Below, piece after piece: positions 43,641 to 57,270 of a DNA stretch of 64,000 bases. Both the position numbers and the translations under genes were made by a program. Location of the stretch: positions 274,648 to 338,647 of the forward strand of contig NC_077232.1 of assembly GCF_027887165.1 (NCBI RefSeq), read 5' to 3'. The DNA comes from Monodelphis domestica. Lineage: Eukaryota; Chordata; Mammalia; Didelphimorphia; Didelphidae. Each line of letters opens with the position of its first letter. Within the stretch, counting starts at the first letter, position 1. Below the pieces are notes generated by a model. It made no database searches. It was not told the origin of the DNA and saw nothing but the letters and a program-made list of their open reading frames with translations.

Positions 43641-43825
43641 GTCTCTGAGTGCTGGACCGGGAAGGGTTGGCAATGGTCATACTCATGGCTTGAGAAAATC
43701 ACTGTGATGGCTGAAGAGAGGGTGGACTGGAGGGAGGAGGCCTGGGGCACACAGACCCCTCCCCCCAGCAGCTATTGCAGTGGTCTAGGTGGGAAAGGAT
43801 GAGGTCTATGGGGGGGTACTTTGCA

Positions 43826-43937
43826 GAGGTGAAAGCAACTGGCAGAAGTGAAATTGATGAGAGATTGCTCTGGAGGTGAAATTGGTGAGATGCTCCAGAG
43901 GTGAAATTGATGAGAGATTGCTCTGGAGGTGAAATAG
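43826..43937. repeat. Short tandem repeat, 25-31 bp unit
   Basis: Four copies of GAGGTGAAATTGATGAGAGA-type units with GCTCTGG or GCTCCAG linkers. Confidence 0.85.
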
Positions 43938-44204
43938 ACAGACACTGGGATGCTGGGCATCCTGGTGTGAGCCTGGGGGCCTGCAGGGATGATGTTGCCC
44001 TCTGCATCATAGGGAAGGGAGGAGGAGCAGGGCAAAGGGCAGTGTGCTCCATTTTGGTATTGTCAAGTGTAAGATGTCTATAAGGCAATCAGTTGGAGGT
44101 CAGCAGAGAGATGAGGGCTGAAGAAGTCAGGAAATTGGGGAGTGGAGAGGATTCCGGGATCCCTGATGTGTTCCGGAGCACACTCAATCCAGATATTCTG
44201 GGGT

Positions 44205-44470
44205 GTGTCTTCATGTTCTTTGCCAAAGTCCTGTCCAACTTTTCATAAACCCATTGGGAGTTTTCTTGGTAAGTGTCCTGGAGTGGTTTGCCATACCTTT
44301 TCCAGCTCATTTGACATGAGGAAACTGAGGCAAATGGGGCAAAGTGACTTGCCCAGGGTCATACAGCTAGGAAGCGTCTGAGGCCAGATTTGAAGTCAGG
44401 AAGATGAGGTTCCCTGACTCCAGCCCAAGTGCTATCCATTGAGACAGCCAGCTCTGCTGAATAGTAGGAA
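44205..44470 (-). mobile_element. tRNA-type SINE, reverse strand
   Basis: GAGGAAACTGAGGCAAATGG, GACTTGCCCAGGGTCATACA, GATTTGAAGTCAGGAAGATG and CTATCCATTGAGACAGCCAG mirror the SINE at 43455. Confidence 0.8.
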
Positions 44471-44479
44471 CTTCGTAAA

Positions 44480-46030
44480 TGCCTATTGACCAATCGGTTG
44501 TACGGAGCCTCCCTGGACCTCAGTTTCCCCATTTAAAATGAGCACGAGGTCTTTAAGGTCTCTCTGGGTCTCTGGTCAGACAGAAGGTGCCATTTTGACC
44601 AGCAGAGTAGGCTGATACTCCAGGCTTGTGGGGTCAGCAGTAAGAGGCTCGAGGGCTGGTCCACTGCCCAGACACACTGGAGAGGCCTCCTGCATGCCAG
44701 CCTTTGGCAGGGCCATGGCCTCCGCTCCCAGACGGTGCTGACCGTCACGGCCTGGCCCTGCACCAAGGGCTGCCCACAAAGGTTTCTGAATGAACGAATT
44801 CCTCTAGAGGAGACAAGGGAGTTCTGGCAGCTCGTCCCCGCCCGTAGGCCAGGAGCACGGCTGTGATTGGAGCGTCCAAAGGCCCGGCGTCATGCCTGGG
44901 CCCTCGGAGGCGGGTGGGGGACGTGGGCCCCACGGTAGGTAGCCTGGCAGGAGCGCGTCCTCGGAGCAGCAGGGAAGGGACCCCTTGGGTGCCCCTTCCT
45001 CTGAGGAGGATCCTGGAGCTCCGCTGCTCTGGCGGGCTGCCCTCTCTGTGCCGACCGCCCTTTGGGCTCTCGCCGTGCTCGCCCTCCTGCCCTGCCAGGG
45101 GCTCCGAGACTCCTCATTCCATGGGGAGGAGAGCAAGGCCGCCCAGAAGGCCAGATGCTTGCTGCAGGCCCCCCTTGAAGCCAAGTCATGTGGCCGCCGG
45201 GCCGCCTTTTCCCGCAAGGCCTCGCAGCCCACGTGCTGAGAATCCCCTCTTCTGGCCCAGGCCAGGCGGGGGGCACCCAGGGCAGTGCCGGACTAGTGCA
45301 GGCAAGGCCACCAAGAGGCAGGCGCGGTGCCAGGGGGAGCATTGAGCACGAGGCAGACACTGGAGGGGGAGAGAGGCTGCCCGTGCCGGACGGAGGACTT
45401 CCCTCGTTCTCCACAGGGTGGCCTGAAGAAAGGCTCCCCTGGGCCCGGAGAGTGGCAGCAGAGCCCCCTTGCAGCCATTATCCAGGGACGGGGCTCCCGG
45501 GAAGAAGGCTCTGGCCATCCTTCCTGACGGCCGCCCACAGACGAGGCCCCCTGAGGAGAGGCAGGTCCAATGGTCCCTGTTCCCTGCAGACCCTGACGGA
45601 TAGGCCAGGCTGCTGAGCCTCGTGGAGCTGTCGCCTGGCAGGAACTGCAGCCGTGGCTGCAGAGGACCCAGGAAAGAACGTTCTCGTCAGCGAAGTCCGT
45701 GGCCCTGCCTAGTGGCGCGTCCTCAGAAATGGCTGTGGCTTTGTCCGTGGCGTCGTGGCCATCCGAGCCCGGAAGGCCGTGGGGCCTTTGCAGGCGACTT
45801 GTAGCTGAGAGCTCCATTGGAATGTGAGCCGTGGGGAGCCAGGACAGTCGGATTGCTTTGAGAGAGAAAGAAGTTGAGGGCAGACGATGGCTGACCACAG
45901 ACCGAGCCTCCTCACCTGTGCCGGGAGTGACTCGTAGGGGACCCCCTCCATGGACTGGCCTGGAGCATCTGGGATCCTCCTTGGAGAAAGAAGCACCAAA
46001 GTTCAGTCTCTTATGCACCACGACGGTGTC
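44480..46030. other. Spacer, no gene seen
   Basis: Unique-looking GC-rich sequence with open frames on both strands (for example 44863-45345 + and 45293-46069 -). None has convincing splice borders, homology I recognise or a conserved motif. Confidence 0.4.
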
Positions 46031-46039
46031 CACCGAGCG

Positions 46040-47210
46040 TGGATGCCGCTTCCTGGGCTCTGCATCCATTCACACGGACCTTTCCAGGCTTCTCTGTACC
46101 CATCGCACACCTCATGCTGACAGCTTCATCCCTTTCTGGGCACTCACGGACCACATTTATTTGGTCCTTCCCCACTCAATGGGCATCGGCTTTGTCTCCA
46201 ACTCTTAGCTATCCCCAAAAAGGGCTGCTATAAATGTTTTGGAGTAAGGACGGACTTTCTTATGGCAGCCTTAGGGTTCTTGTTCAGTCTTCTTTGGGAC
46301 CCCATTTCTGGTTTTCTTGGCAAAGATACTGGAGTGGTTTACAATTTCCTGCTACCGTTCACTTTACAGATGAGGAAACTGAGGCAGAGTGAAGTGGCTT
46401 GCCCCGGGTCACCCAGCTAGTAAATGCCTCAGGTCACAAGAGTCTTCTTCCTGTCTCCAGGCCCAGCATTCTATCCAGCTGTATAAGCCCAATAATGGAA
46501 TCTCTGGGTCAAAGGGTAGGGACGACTTCATCACTTCCTTTACATAAATCAAGGTGCTTTCCAAAATGGCTGTATGGCTCCACTAGCAGGATACAAACCC
46601 TCTTTCCACAACCCCTTCAGTATTGATTGTTGCAAGAGCCCTTCTCTTCCATCGTACAATCTATGCCATGTGTTGCTTCCAAGGTAGAAGAGCAGTAAGA
46701 GCTAGGGAATGGGGGTGAAGTGACTTGCCCAGGGTCACACAGCTAGGAAGAGTTGGAGGCCAGGACTATTTCCTCATTTTGGCCAGTTTTCAGGGCATGA
46801 GGTAAAACCTCAGGGTTGTCTTGAGTCGAATTTCTCTGTTATGTTTTGCAGGGCTTCTTTGGAGAACCATTTGTTCATATCCTTTCACCAGTTACCTACT
46901 GGGGAATGGTTACCAGTCATATGTGTGTGTCTATACTTACCATCAATTGTTTATGTCAAATACCAAGACCTTATCAGAGAAATCTGATACACAGATTCCA
47001 CCCTTCCCCTGGCCACCATTTGACCACTTCCTTTTTATGTGCCCCACACGATGGGTCTTATCTTTTGTCCATTGCCAAAGTCTTCTTTCTCTTCCCCATG
47101 GCCCCCAACGATCCAGGACTCCTTTCTTCTATCCCATCACGTGACCTTTGTATGAAGGCTCTATTAGACTTGCTGCGGAGTGTGGTGTAAAACGTTGGTC
47201 TAAGCCCATT
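46040..47210 (-). mobile_element. LINE-1 3' fragment, interrupted by two SINEs
   Basis: Reverse-strand LINE-1 phrases (AAAGGGCTGCTATAAATGTT, TTTCCAAAATGGCTGTATGG, GAACCATTTGTTCATATCCT) continue either side of SINEs at about 46275-46485 and 46662-46760. The LINE-1 is therefore older than both SINEs. Confidence 0.7.
46275..46485 (-). mobile_element. SINE inside the LINE-1
   Basis: CAGATGAGGAAACTGAGGCA, TTGCCCCGGGTCACCCAGCT and CATTCTATCCAGCTG. A second short one is at 46662-46760 (GACTTGCCCAGGGTCACACA). Confidence 0.75.
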
Positions 47211-47879
47211 TTCTGCCCAACTGCTTTCTCCTTCTCCCAGTGCTTATGTTCCCAGGGCTTCATAAGCACTTAAGGAATGCTTCATTCGGGAGCTCTTACA
47301 AACATGGAGGCCAGAAGCAGAGTGACGTGGACTTGGATCAGGTGAAGCCCGTGCAGCCTTCATTCCAGCGATGCAGATCTCAGCCATCTTGGGCATTTCT
47401 CATTTGTGATCTCCTGCAGGTTCACCACAGAGTGTGGATGGCCAGCCCTGTGAATCTCTACTGCCTTTCCCAGGGCTCCTCTGGACAGGCAGCTTTTCCT
47501 GATCTTCCTGCTGTCGTGTCCCCACAGAAAGCTCAGAGGCTGCCTCTCCCAGGGCCTGACACTGAGCAGGCACCTAACAAGTCCACCTTCGGGTGACTGT
47601 TGGCCAGTTGTCCTGGATAGTTGCCAGCAGCAACCCTTGGCTCCTGCCCGAGACCTCTGGCTTTTCTTGGCATAGTGATCGGTCTGTCTGCTAAATTCAG
47701 TATAGCATAGTCGGCATCAGGGTCATCTCCCTGGGTCAGCGCCTCAGCTAAAGAGCCTGCGCTTGAGCTCTTTCCACTCCACAATGGACACTCTTGACTT
47801 TCCTTCCAACGTGCCGCAGCTTACCCAACCCCCTCCTGTGGATTCTGTTGGGCAGTGATACTAGTCTCCTTGCCCTTCC

Positions 47880-48115
47880 TGGGACAGGACGCTCCATCTT
47901 CTGACTCCAGACCTCAGAAAGCTCTCCCTACCCTTCCTGGCCGCCTGGCTTCTACCTCGCCTTCTCCAGGACCCCTTTCCCAACCCCACGTACTTCTAGA
48001 GCCTTCCCTCCAATTTGTCCTCATTTGGACTCTCCCCACTCGGCTGGGGGCTCCTTGAGGCCAAGGGCTGCCTTTTTGGTCCCAGCACACGTGATCGGTG
48101 CTCGACAAAGATGGT
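47880..48115 (+). mobile_element. L2 LINE 3' end
   Basis: GCCGCCTGGCTTCTACCTCG then GGGGGCTCCTTGAGGCCAAG and GTGATCGGTGCTCGACAAAG resemble the L2 3' terminus. Confidence 0.6.
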
Positions 48116-48119
48116 GTTT

Positions 48120-49570
48120 TTCTAAAAACTGGCCCACTCTGACAAATCCGTGGGAGACCATACACGAGCTGCAGCTTTAAGAGTGAACCTCCATCAATGA
48201 GCCCACTCCAGGTCTTTTCTCAGAGGCAGCATCCCTGAGACTTCTGGGATTCTACAAAACTTGGGCACCTCTTGTTCCCTCCCTGAGCTGGCCATGATGG
48301 ATCCTCACCCCTTTCCCCCTTTGCCCAGAAGTCGGGGAAGACCAGTGTCTGTTAGGGTAGTCCAGAGGCACCTGTCAGGGAGGCCTTAGAAGGATTTCTC
48401 TACCTTCTCATGCTCTGTGAAAGAGCACACAGGTGTGTGTAAAGGCCAGACAGAAATGGCCAATATTCAGGGAGCCAATACTCAGAGCAAGGAAGAGAGC
48501 ACCTGGCCGCCTCAGCTGGGGTTCAGTCCCATCTGGGAGTGTGGCTGGCCTGGAGAAAATCCTCTGAAGGAGAAGGAGCCAGCCCCCTCTTTCCCTTCCC
48601 TTTTCGCTTTCAGCACAAGGGAAGGCTCTCTGGTTAACCGCCAAAATGAGAGTTTTGAAGAAGGAAACTCCCAGAGGACCAGCAGGGCTCCATCAGAAAC
48701 ACGTCATGCCAAACTAACCTTCCTTCCGTTTTGGTTGGGATTAGTGGCCTGGCAGATTCAGAGCCTGCAGGTGATGTCAGCAAGGCTCCTCCTCTCAGAT
48801 GTGGGGACCCTGAGGTCCGAGAGAGGACGAAGGTCGGCCAAGGGCTCACAGAGTGGGTGGCAAGACTCTGAGTGCCCATGCCTGGTGGTGGGCCTGAGAG
48901 CCAGGCAGTTTGCGGTCTTGGCACCGCTGGGCACTGGGACAAGGGCATCGGTCGTCTTCCCAGCATAATGCCCTCTTCTCTGGTGTTTCCCTTTCTAGTG
49001 AGTGGAGCCAACAGAAGGAGGTCTGTATGTGGGCAGAGAAGGGCCAGAAGAGAGGGCAGGACTGGTACTCGGTCTCCCTCCCAGAGCAGAGGAGGGAGGG
49101 GCACAAGGCCTGGGCCACACCACGGCTGACCCATGCACCATGCCCAGGGCTCGACCAGGGATGCTGAGGCAGGTGCACCCCCCTGCGGCCTGGCACTCTG
49201 ACATGGACTCCCGGGCCTGAAGGAGGGCCATGGGCCCTCCTGTCCACTAGCTTGAGGGCACCGTCTGGATGCATTTAGAGCTGTGAAGGCCTGCTCAGGT
49301 AAGCGCTCGCCCAGCTCCCAGGACCTGTGGGTCTTCCAGGGATGCGGGAGGGAGGGGCTTGCCCACCTCTGCCAGGGCTGTCCACTCGGTGGCAGCGATG
49401 CCAAGGCTCAGGCTGGCCTGCCTCTCCCAGACTCCTGCCCCCACACCCAAAGGGGGCACAGAGGGGGGGCCGCACACTGTGCCCTTCCCTGCTTGGCGAG
49501 GGTGGGCACAGCTCGGGGCCGCAGTGAAGCAGACTGTCAGAAGCTGGCATTGGAAGCCACAGCACAGGGC
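48120..49570. other. Spacer, no gene seen
   Basis: No repeat or exon could be assigned with confidence. Probable intron 1 of the TBC-domain gene. Confidence 0.4.
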
Positions 49571-49574
49571 CTGG

Positions 49575-49725
49575 GAAAAGTGTTTTACAGACATTGCCTC
49601 ATTTGATTTTCACAGCAACCTTGGGAGAATCTTTTTACCCCCATTTTGCAGAGGAGGAAACTGAGGCGTGCTTGCCCTGGGTCCTCTAAGGCTGCCTGCC
49701 TGCTGATACTGTGGCAGCCCTGAGC
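49575..49725 (-). mobile_element. MIR SINE
   Basis: TTTTACAGACATTGCCTCAT, TTTTGCAGAGGAGGAAACTG in reverse-strand MIR order. Confidence 0.75.
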
Positions 49726-50094
49726 AGGGCATCCCGGATGGCGAGAGGCCCTGGGATCCCGCCATCTGAGGGTGGCCATATTTAGTGGGAGCATCGGAGG
49801 CGGGGGGGCCGGTGGGTGGCCTTCAGGGGTTCCAAGAGCTCTCTGGGCCCTGGGGATGGAGGCCAGAAGGCGGCAAAGGCAGGAGTGCCCCGTCTGGCCA
49901 GGCCAGCCCCTGCCCCTGGAGGCCCCCCGCCAGGAAGCAGGCCCTTGGGTGTCTGCCGCCTCCTCCCTGGGATTGGGCTGGGATCATGGCACTCGAGGAA
50001 CCACCTCAGGGCCTGTGCAGGGCTCCTGTCCCTGGGGCAAAGCCAGCCCAGAGGCCTCTCTGTGACCTGGGCACCCACCACACTAGTGCAGAAT

Positions 50095-50440
50095 GTGGGT
50101 CAGAGGCCAATGTCCTGAGTTCAAATCTTGCTGCTCCTCAGTCACTGGATGACTTTGGACCAGTCATCACCCTTCTCTCCCAGCCTCAGTTTTCTCATTT
50201 GTAAAAGAAGGGCTCGGACGCGATGTCCATCAGCATTCTGAGGCGGGGGGGGGGGGGGTGCCACAGGGCCCAGAGCAGTGACTCTCAAGCCAGGAAGACC
50301 CGAGTTCAAGTCCAGCATCAGTTTACCTCTGTTTCCTTATCTGTAAAAAGGAGATGTCAGCCTCCCAGGGTGGTTGGGAGGACCAGACAAGTGCTTGGCA
50401 TACCGTAGGCGCTCCATAAATACTGTCAGCATCATCCTAT
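50095..50440 (+). mobile_element. Two MIR-type SINEs in tandem
   Basis: First: GAGTTCAAATCTTGCTGCTC and CCTCAGTTTTCTCATTTGTA (50095-50215). Second: CCCGAGTTCAAGTCCAGCAT and GTTTCCTTATCTGTAAAAAG with GCTCCATAAATACTGTCAGC (50265-50440). Confidence 0.8.
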
Positions 50441-50686
50441 GGAGCCCCCATCAGGAAGTCCACCTTCCCCCTAGCCGTGGTCGCCAGCTCTCGATACCCA
50501 GGCTGGGAGGGGGGCGGGAGGGGGCCCAGCTAGATCAGGGAAGGACACACGGGGGGAGGGGGAGACACCAGCAAGAGCCTCCCCCAAGGACCCCCCCACT
50601 CCCCGGTTCTCTCGGTCTGTCTCGACCACTCTAGGGGTGCCTGTGAGCCCAGAGCGGGGGGCCTCTCCTGCCTCCCCACTCTGGAC

Positions 50687-53600
50687 ATGAAGAAGGACAT
50701 CGAGGCTCTGGTGGCAGAGGAGAAAGCCGAAATCATTGCCAAGTACCGGAGGGTGAGGGCCAGCCTCCCCCCAGATCCCCTCGTGCCCCCTCCTTTTGTG
50801 ACTGGGGAGGGCGACAGGAGGTGCCCGGTGGCACAGAGGGCCCTCACCCGGCACCCTGGACTCCCCTCTCTGTGCAGGGGAGACAGCACGGGGCTCGCAT
50901 TGACCCATGGGAAGATGCCGACTTCTCCCTTTACAAAGTCACAGATCGCTTCGGGTTCCTGCAGTACGTTTTGGGGTGCCCCTGCCCCCCCCCGGGGCTG
51001 GGAGGGAGGGAGGGAGCCAAACGTGGGCATGAGGAAGGGGCCTGGCCCTCCCCCAGGCCACAAGAGCAGGCCTCGTTGCTCACCGTCTTCTTCCTCTGCC
51101 CTCCCCCTCCCAGTGAGAGCGAACTGCCCAGCCGGAGCGCCCAGGAGGAGAAGGTGAGTCAGCCGTGGGGGCCCCGAGGCTTCCCTGGTCCTGCCTCCCT
51201 CCCTCTTCCAGCTTCTGCCCTGCCCCAGTGGGTCCAGGAGCCCCGGGGCTGGGGGCAGGAGCAGAGCCAAGGCAACCCCTGCTGTTTCAGTGCCGCTGTG
51301 CCAGGGCTCGGGGCGCAGGCGGGGGGCTCCGTTCTGAGGGGCCCGCATTGACTTCTCAGCAAAAGGTCCAGGAGATCGAGCGGGTGGACAAGTGGCTGAA
51401 AATGCTCAAGAAGTGGGACAAGTACCGGGCTAGCGAGAAGGTGAGAGGCGGAGTCTGCCGGGGACCATCTCCCACCCCATCGTCCCCCAGGCTCCTCCTT
51501 GGCCTCTCTGTAGCCTTTGACGCTGTTCTCTCCCACCTCCCGGTGCCCCGGATGTCCCGCGGGGCTCTGGCCTCTTCCCCTCTCCTACTTCACTGGGTGA
51601 CCCTGATGCCGTCCATGGATTTAGTGACCGCCTCGATGCGGATGATTCTTAAATCTAACTTTCCTGCTCCCCGGTCTCTGCTGACCTTCCGTTTCCCATC
51701 TCCAGCCACCTTTCCCAGGGATTAAACTGCCAGGAACCAACATAACTCACTATTTCTGAAGCAGAACCCATGATTTTGCCCCCTAAACTTGGCTCTTCCT
51801 ATTTCATCATAAAGGACAATACTGGGCTCCTAGCCCCTAAGAGTCATGGGGGGGGACTTTCTCCCCTCCCCCCTTCCCATCCAAGGTGGTGCTAGGACCT
51901 GTTAATTTCCCCTCTGGACCACCTCTTGTCAATCTCTCCTCCACACCACCTCTTGTTGATTTCTCTTCCCCAGTACTCTTCCTTCTCTCCTCTGACTCTG
52001 CCCCCAGCATGGTGCAGCCAGTTAGTTATCACTTCCCAGCAGGACTAAGCTAGCTGGGGAGTTGGTCTGCCTCCAGTCTCTCCCTGTCCCAGTCCACCCT
52101 CTGTTTAGCCCCCGAAGTGACTTCCCTAAATGCAGGTCCCACCGGGTCAGCACAGCTCAATAACCTCTTGTGGCTCCCTGTGGTGTCCAGGAGCAAATGT
52201 CCTTCTCTGGCATTCAGAGCCCTTTGCCCAGCCCCTCCTCCCTTCCAGTCTTCCTTTGCCTTTGAGCCATTCCTGGTGGTTCCTCAAACAAGACCCTCCA
52301 TGTCTGGCTCCCCCCTTGCCTGGAATGCTCTCCCTCCTTCGCTCTGCTTACTGACCCCTCTGGCCTCCTTGGGGTCCCAGTTAAAATCCCGCCCTGTACA
52401 GGAAGCCTTCCCTCTCATCTCTTCGGTCCATAGCCCGTTTGCAAGTTAGATTGGGAGTTCCTTGCTTCATTTCAGTTCCTTGGAGCTTAGCGCTGTACCT
52501 GCATCCAGTAGGAGCCTACTCAATGCCTGTTGGCCGACTGCCCAGGAAGCCCTAGCTGCACTCCCAGGCGCTGACTGCCTCTCTGCTTCCCAGAGGCGGG
52601 TGGGGTGCTGGGCTCTGCCTGTCTGTGTCACCCACTGACATGTTCACTCATTTCTCCCCCAACTCCCTCCCTGTTAACCAAGGCTTTTTATTACATCTCG
52701 CTGTGCTAATGCTGGGGACCCTGGAACAACAGGGAGAACAGCCCTCCCCTGGGAGGAACTCATTTCCGGAAAATTGGGAAGACTTCCCAGGAAGATTGGG
52801 AGGAAGGGGGATGGCTGCAGTGGCTGGTGCCCTAGGGCACGAATGGGGCTGTAGCTGGGAGCCTGGCTTCTATGCAGATCAGAAGCTGCCTCCTTCTGTT
52901 TATCCCTGGGGCAGTCGGGAGCCACAGCAGTCTCAGGAGCAGGAGAGTGACCCACTGCCCCAATAGCAGCCCCCACCAATCTGAACAGAAAATGGGAGGG
53001 AGCTGGCAGTGTAGATGGCACTTCTGAAGGGGCTCACAGCAGCACCTACTGTGGTGGGGGGGGTGTCAGTGTCTGTGAGTGGATCCGGCTGGCAAACACG
53101 AGGGGCCTGAGATGGGCCTGAGATGGGCTTCGAAGGATGAGAAAGCTGATGCAGGAAAAGGGGGTGCTGCTGTGGCCCTGGACACCGGGGATGGGCCAGT
53201 AGGTGGCTTCCTCTCCCGGCAGATGGCTCGGAGGGTCTACAAAGGGATCCCCCTGCAAGTACGGGGCCAAGTCTGGGCCCTCCTCCTGGATGTGGAAAAG
53301 GTGAAGACGGAGAACCCTGGCAAGTACGAGGTAGGCGCCGGCCGGGCCCTGGCCACGGAGGGCAGGACCCCGGGGGGCCTCCCTGCACCCCTAGGACACC
53401 GACAAAGCCACAGCTCTTCCCTCCCCCCCCCAAATCCTGAACTCCCCTCCTAAGGCAGTAGGCCGATCCCCCGGAGAGGGGCTGCCACGCTGGGCGGGCA
53501 CCCCTGTGCCAGGCTGGGAGGCCCGTCCTTGCTCCCCAGGGCCTCCCCCCTCCCAGGAAATGAAAGAGAAAGCCCGGAGCGCCTCGGCCGAGATCAAACA

Positions 53601-55101
53601 GATCGACCTGGACATCAACCGCACCTTTCGGAACCACATCATGTTCCGAGAGCGCTACGGACTGAAGTGAGTGGGCGGGGCGGGGGCGGGGCGCGGGCCG
53701 GCCAGCTGCCCCTCCCACCTCTGTCTCTCCCCAGGCAGCAGGCCCTGTTCCACGTGCTGTCGGCCTACTCCGTCTACAACACGGTGAGCCCCCGCTTGTG
53801 CCCTCGGGCGGCCCAGGCTGGGTGGGGCGGCCCCTCCCCTCCCCTCCCCCCACGGACCCTGCGTGTGCCCTCGCGGCCCCCGCAGGAGGTGAGCTACTGC
53901 CAGGGCATGAGCCAGATCGGCGCCATCCTGCTGATGTACCTGAACGAGGAGGACGCCTTCTGGGCGCTGGCCCAGCTGCTGGCCGACCAGAGGCACGCCA
54001 TGCACGGTGAGCGCCGGGCGGGGGGGCGGGCGGCCGGGCGGGGCCCCGGGCGGCCGCTGAGCCCTCTGCCCTGGCGGGCTCCCCGCAGGCTTCTTCATGC
54101 CCGGATTCCCCAAGCTGCAGCGCTTCCAGGACCATCACGAGCAGATCCTGGGCAAGGCGCTGCCCAAGCTGAAGAAGCACCTGGTGAGCCCCGCGGGGGG
54201 CGGGGCGGGGCGGGGCGGGGCCGAGGGGGCGGGGCCGGCCGGCCGCCGGGAGCTGTCGCCCCCCTCTGGCCTCTCTCGGCAGGACAAGGAGCAGATGGCC
54301 ACCGGCATCTACACCACCAAGTGGTTCCTGCAGTGTTTCATTGACCGGGTGAGAAGCTGGGGCGGGGCGGGGCCGCCGGGGGGGGGGGGGGGCTCGGCCT
54401 CTCCCTGGGCCCCTCTCAGGCCGCCTGTCCTCCGCAGACCCCGTTCACCCTGACCCTGCGCCTGTGGGACGTGTACATCCTGGAGGGCGAGCGGGTGCTC
54501 ACGGCCATGGCGTACACCGTGCTCAAGCTGCACCGGAGTAAGGCGGGGCGGGCGGGGCCGCGGGGGCTGGGCTGGGGGGGAGCCCGGGGCGCTCATGGGC
54601 CCGCCCCCGCCCCCCCAGAGCGCCTGCTGAAGATGGCCCTGGAGGAGCTGCGGGAGTTCCTGCAGGAGAAGCTGGCCGGCCCGTGGCCCCACGAGGACGA
54701 CGCCGTGTTGGAGCAGCTGCAGGCCTGCATGGCGGAGCTGCGCAGGATGAAGTGCGAGCTGCCCCCCCCAGGTGGGCCCCGCTAACACCCGGGCAGGGAG
54801 GGCCAGCGGGGGGCCGCGGGCCGCTCCAAGCTGTCGCTGTCCTCTTTCCTTTGAAGCCAAACCGGACGAGCTTCCCAAGAAGCCGCCGCCGCCGGCAGCG
54901 GAGCTCTCGAGCAAGGCGGTGCCCCCCGTGGGTCCCTCCGACGGGGCACCCCCTCACGACAGCTTCTCTCGCGCCCAGGAAGAGCCTCTTCCCCCCGCCA
55001 GCACCCCTGAGCGGCCCCGCCGGCCCTGGACCAGCATGCCCAGCCTCGCAGGCCCCGCGCAGGTGGGCGCAGAGGATGGGGGCGGCCAGCTGCGAGACTG
55101 A
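50687..55101 (+). CDS. TBC-domain Rab GTPase-activating protein, USP6NL/TBC1D3 type
   Basis: TBC proteins speed GTP hydrolysis by Rab GTPases in vesicle traffic. Thirteen coding exons: 50687-50752, 50878-50963, 51114-51153, 51360-51440, 53223-53330, 53557-53666, 53735-53783, 53886-54006, 54089-54183, 54283-54348, 54438-54537, 54619-54771, 54857-55101. Sum 1320 nt, 439 aa; the ATG exon begins at an acceptor near 50633. The N-terminus [20 protein letters not shown], then [20 protein letters not shown], matches human USP6NL closely. The TBC domain is about residues 100-320. Both catalytic fingers are present: IDLDINRTF (IxxDxxR arginine) and YCQGMSQI (YxQ glutamine), so it should be an active GAP. 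The tail is proline-rich and short ([14 protein letters not shown]), unlike the long USP6NL tail and more like TBC1D3. I recall no such gene between human RNH1 and HRAS, so I give no symbol. Confidence 0.88.
51485..52545 (+). mobile_element. L2 (CR1-clade) LINE in intron 4 of the TBC gene
   Basis: Phrases of L2 ORF2 and its 3' end are recognisable in order: TGTAGCCTTTGACGCTGTTC, GATGCGGATGATTCTTAAAT (encodes the DADD reverse-transcriptase motif region), CTCTTGTGGCTCCCTGTGG, TTGCCTGGAATGCTCTCCCT, CAGGAAGCCTTCCCTCTCAT, then AGTAGGAGCCTACTCAATGC. Confidence 0.75.
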
Positions 55102-55131
55102 CCCCATGAGGGCAGCAGGGGGGACCCGGGC

Positions 55132-55137
55132 AGTAAA
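55132..55137 (+). promoter_or_regulatory. Weak poly(A) signal of the TBC gene
   Basis: AGTAAA, 31 bases past the stop codon; no AATAAA or ATTAAA is found before HRAS on the + strand. Confidence 0.35.
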
Positions 55138-55236
55138 GTCGGCAAGCGCGGTCTGGACTCCTGTCTGCTTATTGCGAGGCCTCCCGCCCCGCCCCGCCCC
55201 GCCCCGCCCGGACAGGCACACCGAGGTCAAGACCAT

Positions 55237-55292
55237 CCAATAATTTACTGAAACCAATAATTTACTGAAACCGCGCGCGCGCGCGCGCGCGA
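55237..55292. repeat. 17-bp tandem duplication plus (GC)n
   Basis: Two exact copies of CCAATAATTTACTGAAA (55237-55253 and 55254-55270), then about 10 CG dinucleotides. On the minus strand each copy supplies an AGTAAA that could serve HRAS 3' processing. Confidence 0.85.
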
Positions 55293-55591
55293 GCAGAGGG
55301 GGCGGGGAGGCGCGGGAAGCAGTGTGGGGCCGGGAGTCGGAGCCAGTCCGTGCAAAAGGCCTGCGGGGGGCAGCGGCGCGGGCTTGGCCTCCCTGGCAGG
55401 ACCCGGAGCTCCAGCAGCAGCAGCGCGGCTTCCTCCTCCTCCGGCCTGGGGCTGTCCGGCGCCGCCCTCAGGTCCAGCACCTCCGAACCCCCAGCCTGGG
55501 CGGGGCGGAAGGCAGTGTGGGCGGGGCCCCGAAGCCCCGCCCCGCGCCGCCTCACCTCGGCCCCCGGCCCCGCCTCACCTCGGCCCCCTGG

Positions 55592-57269
<1,678 letters not shown>

Positions 57270-57270
<1 letters not shown>

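Noticed and set aside
44804-46069. Overlapping frames of 140-258 codons
   Set aside because: No recognisable domain, poor start context and opposite-strand overlap; no evidence of a gene.
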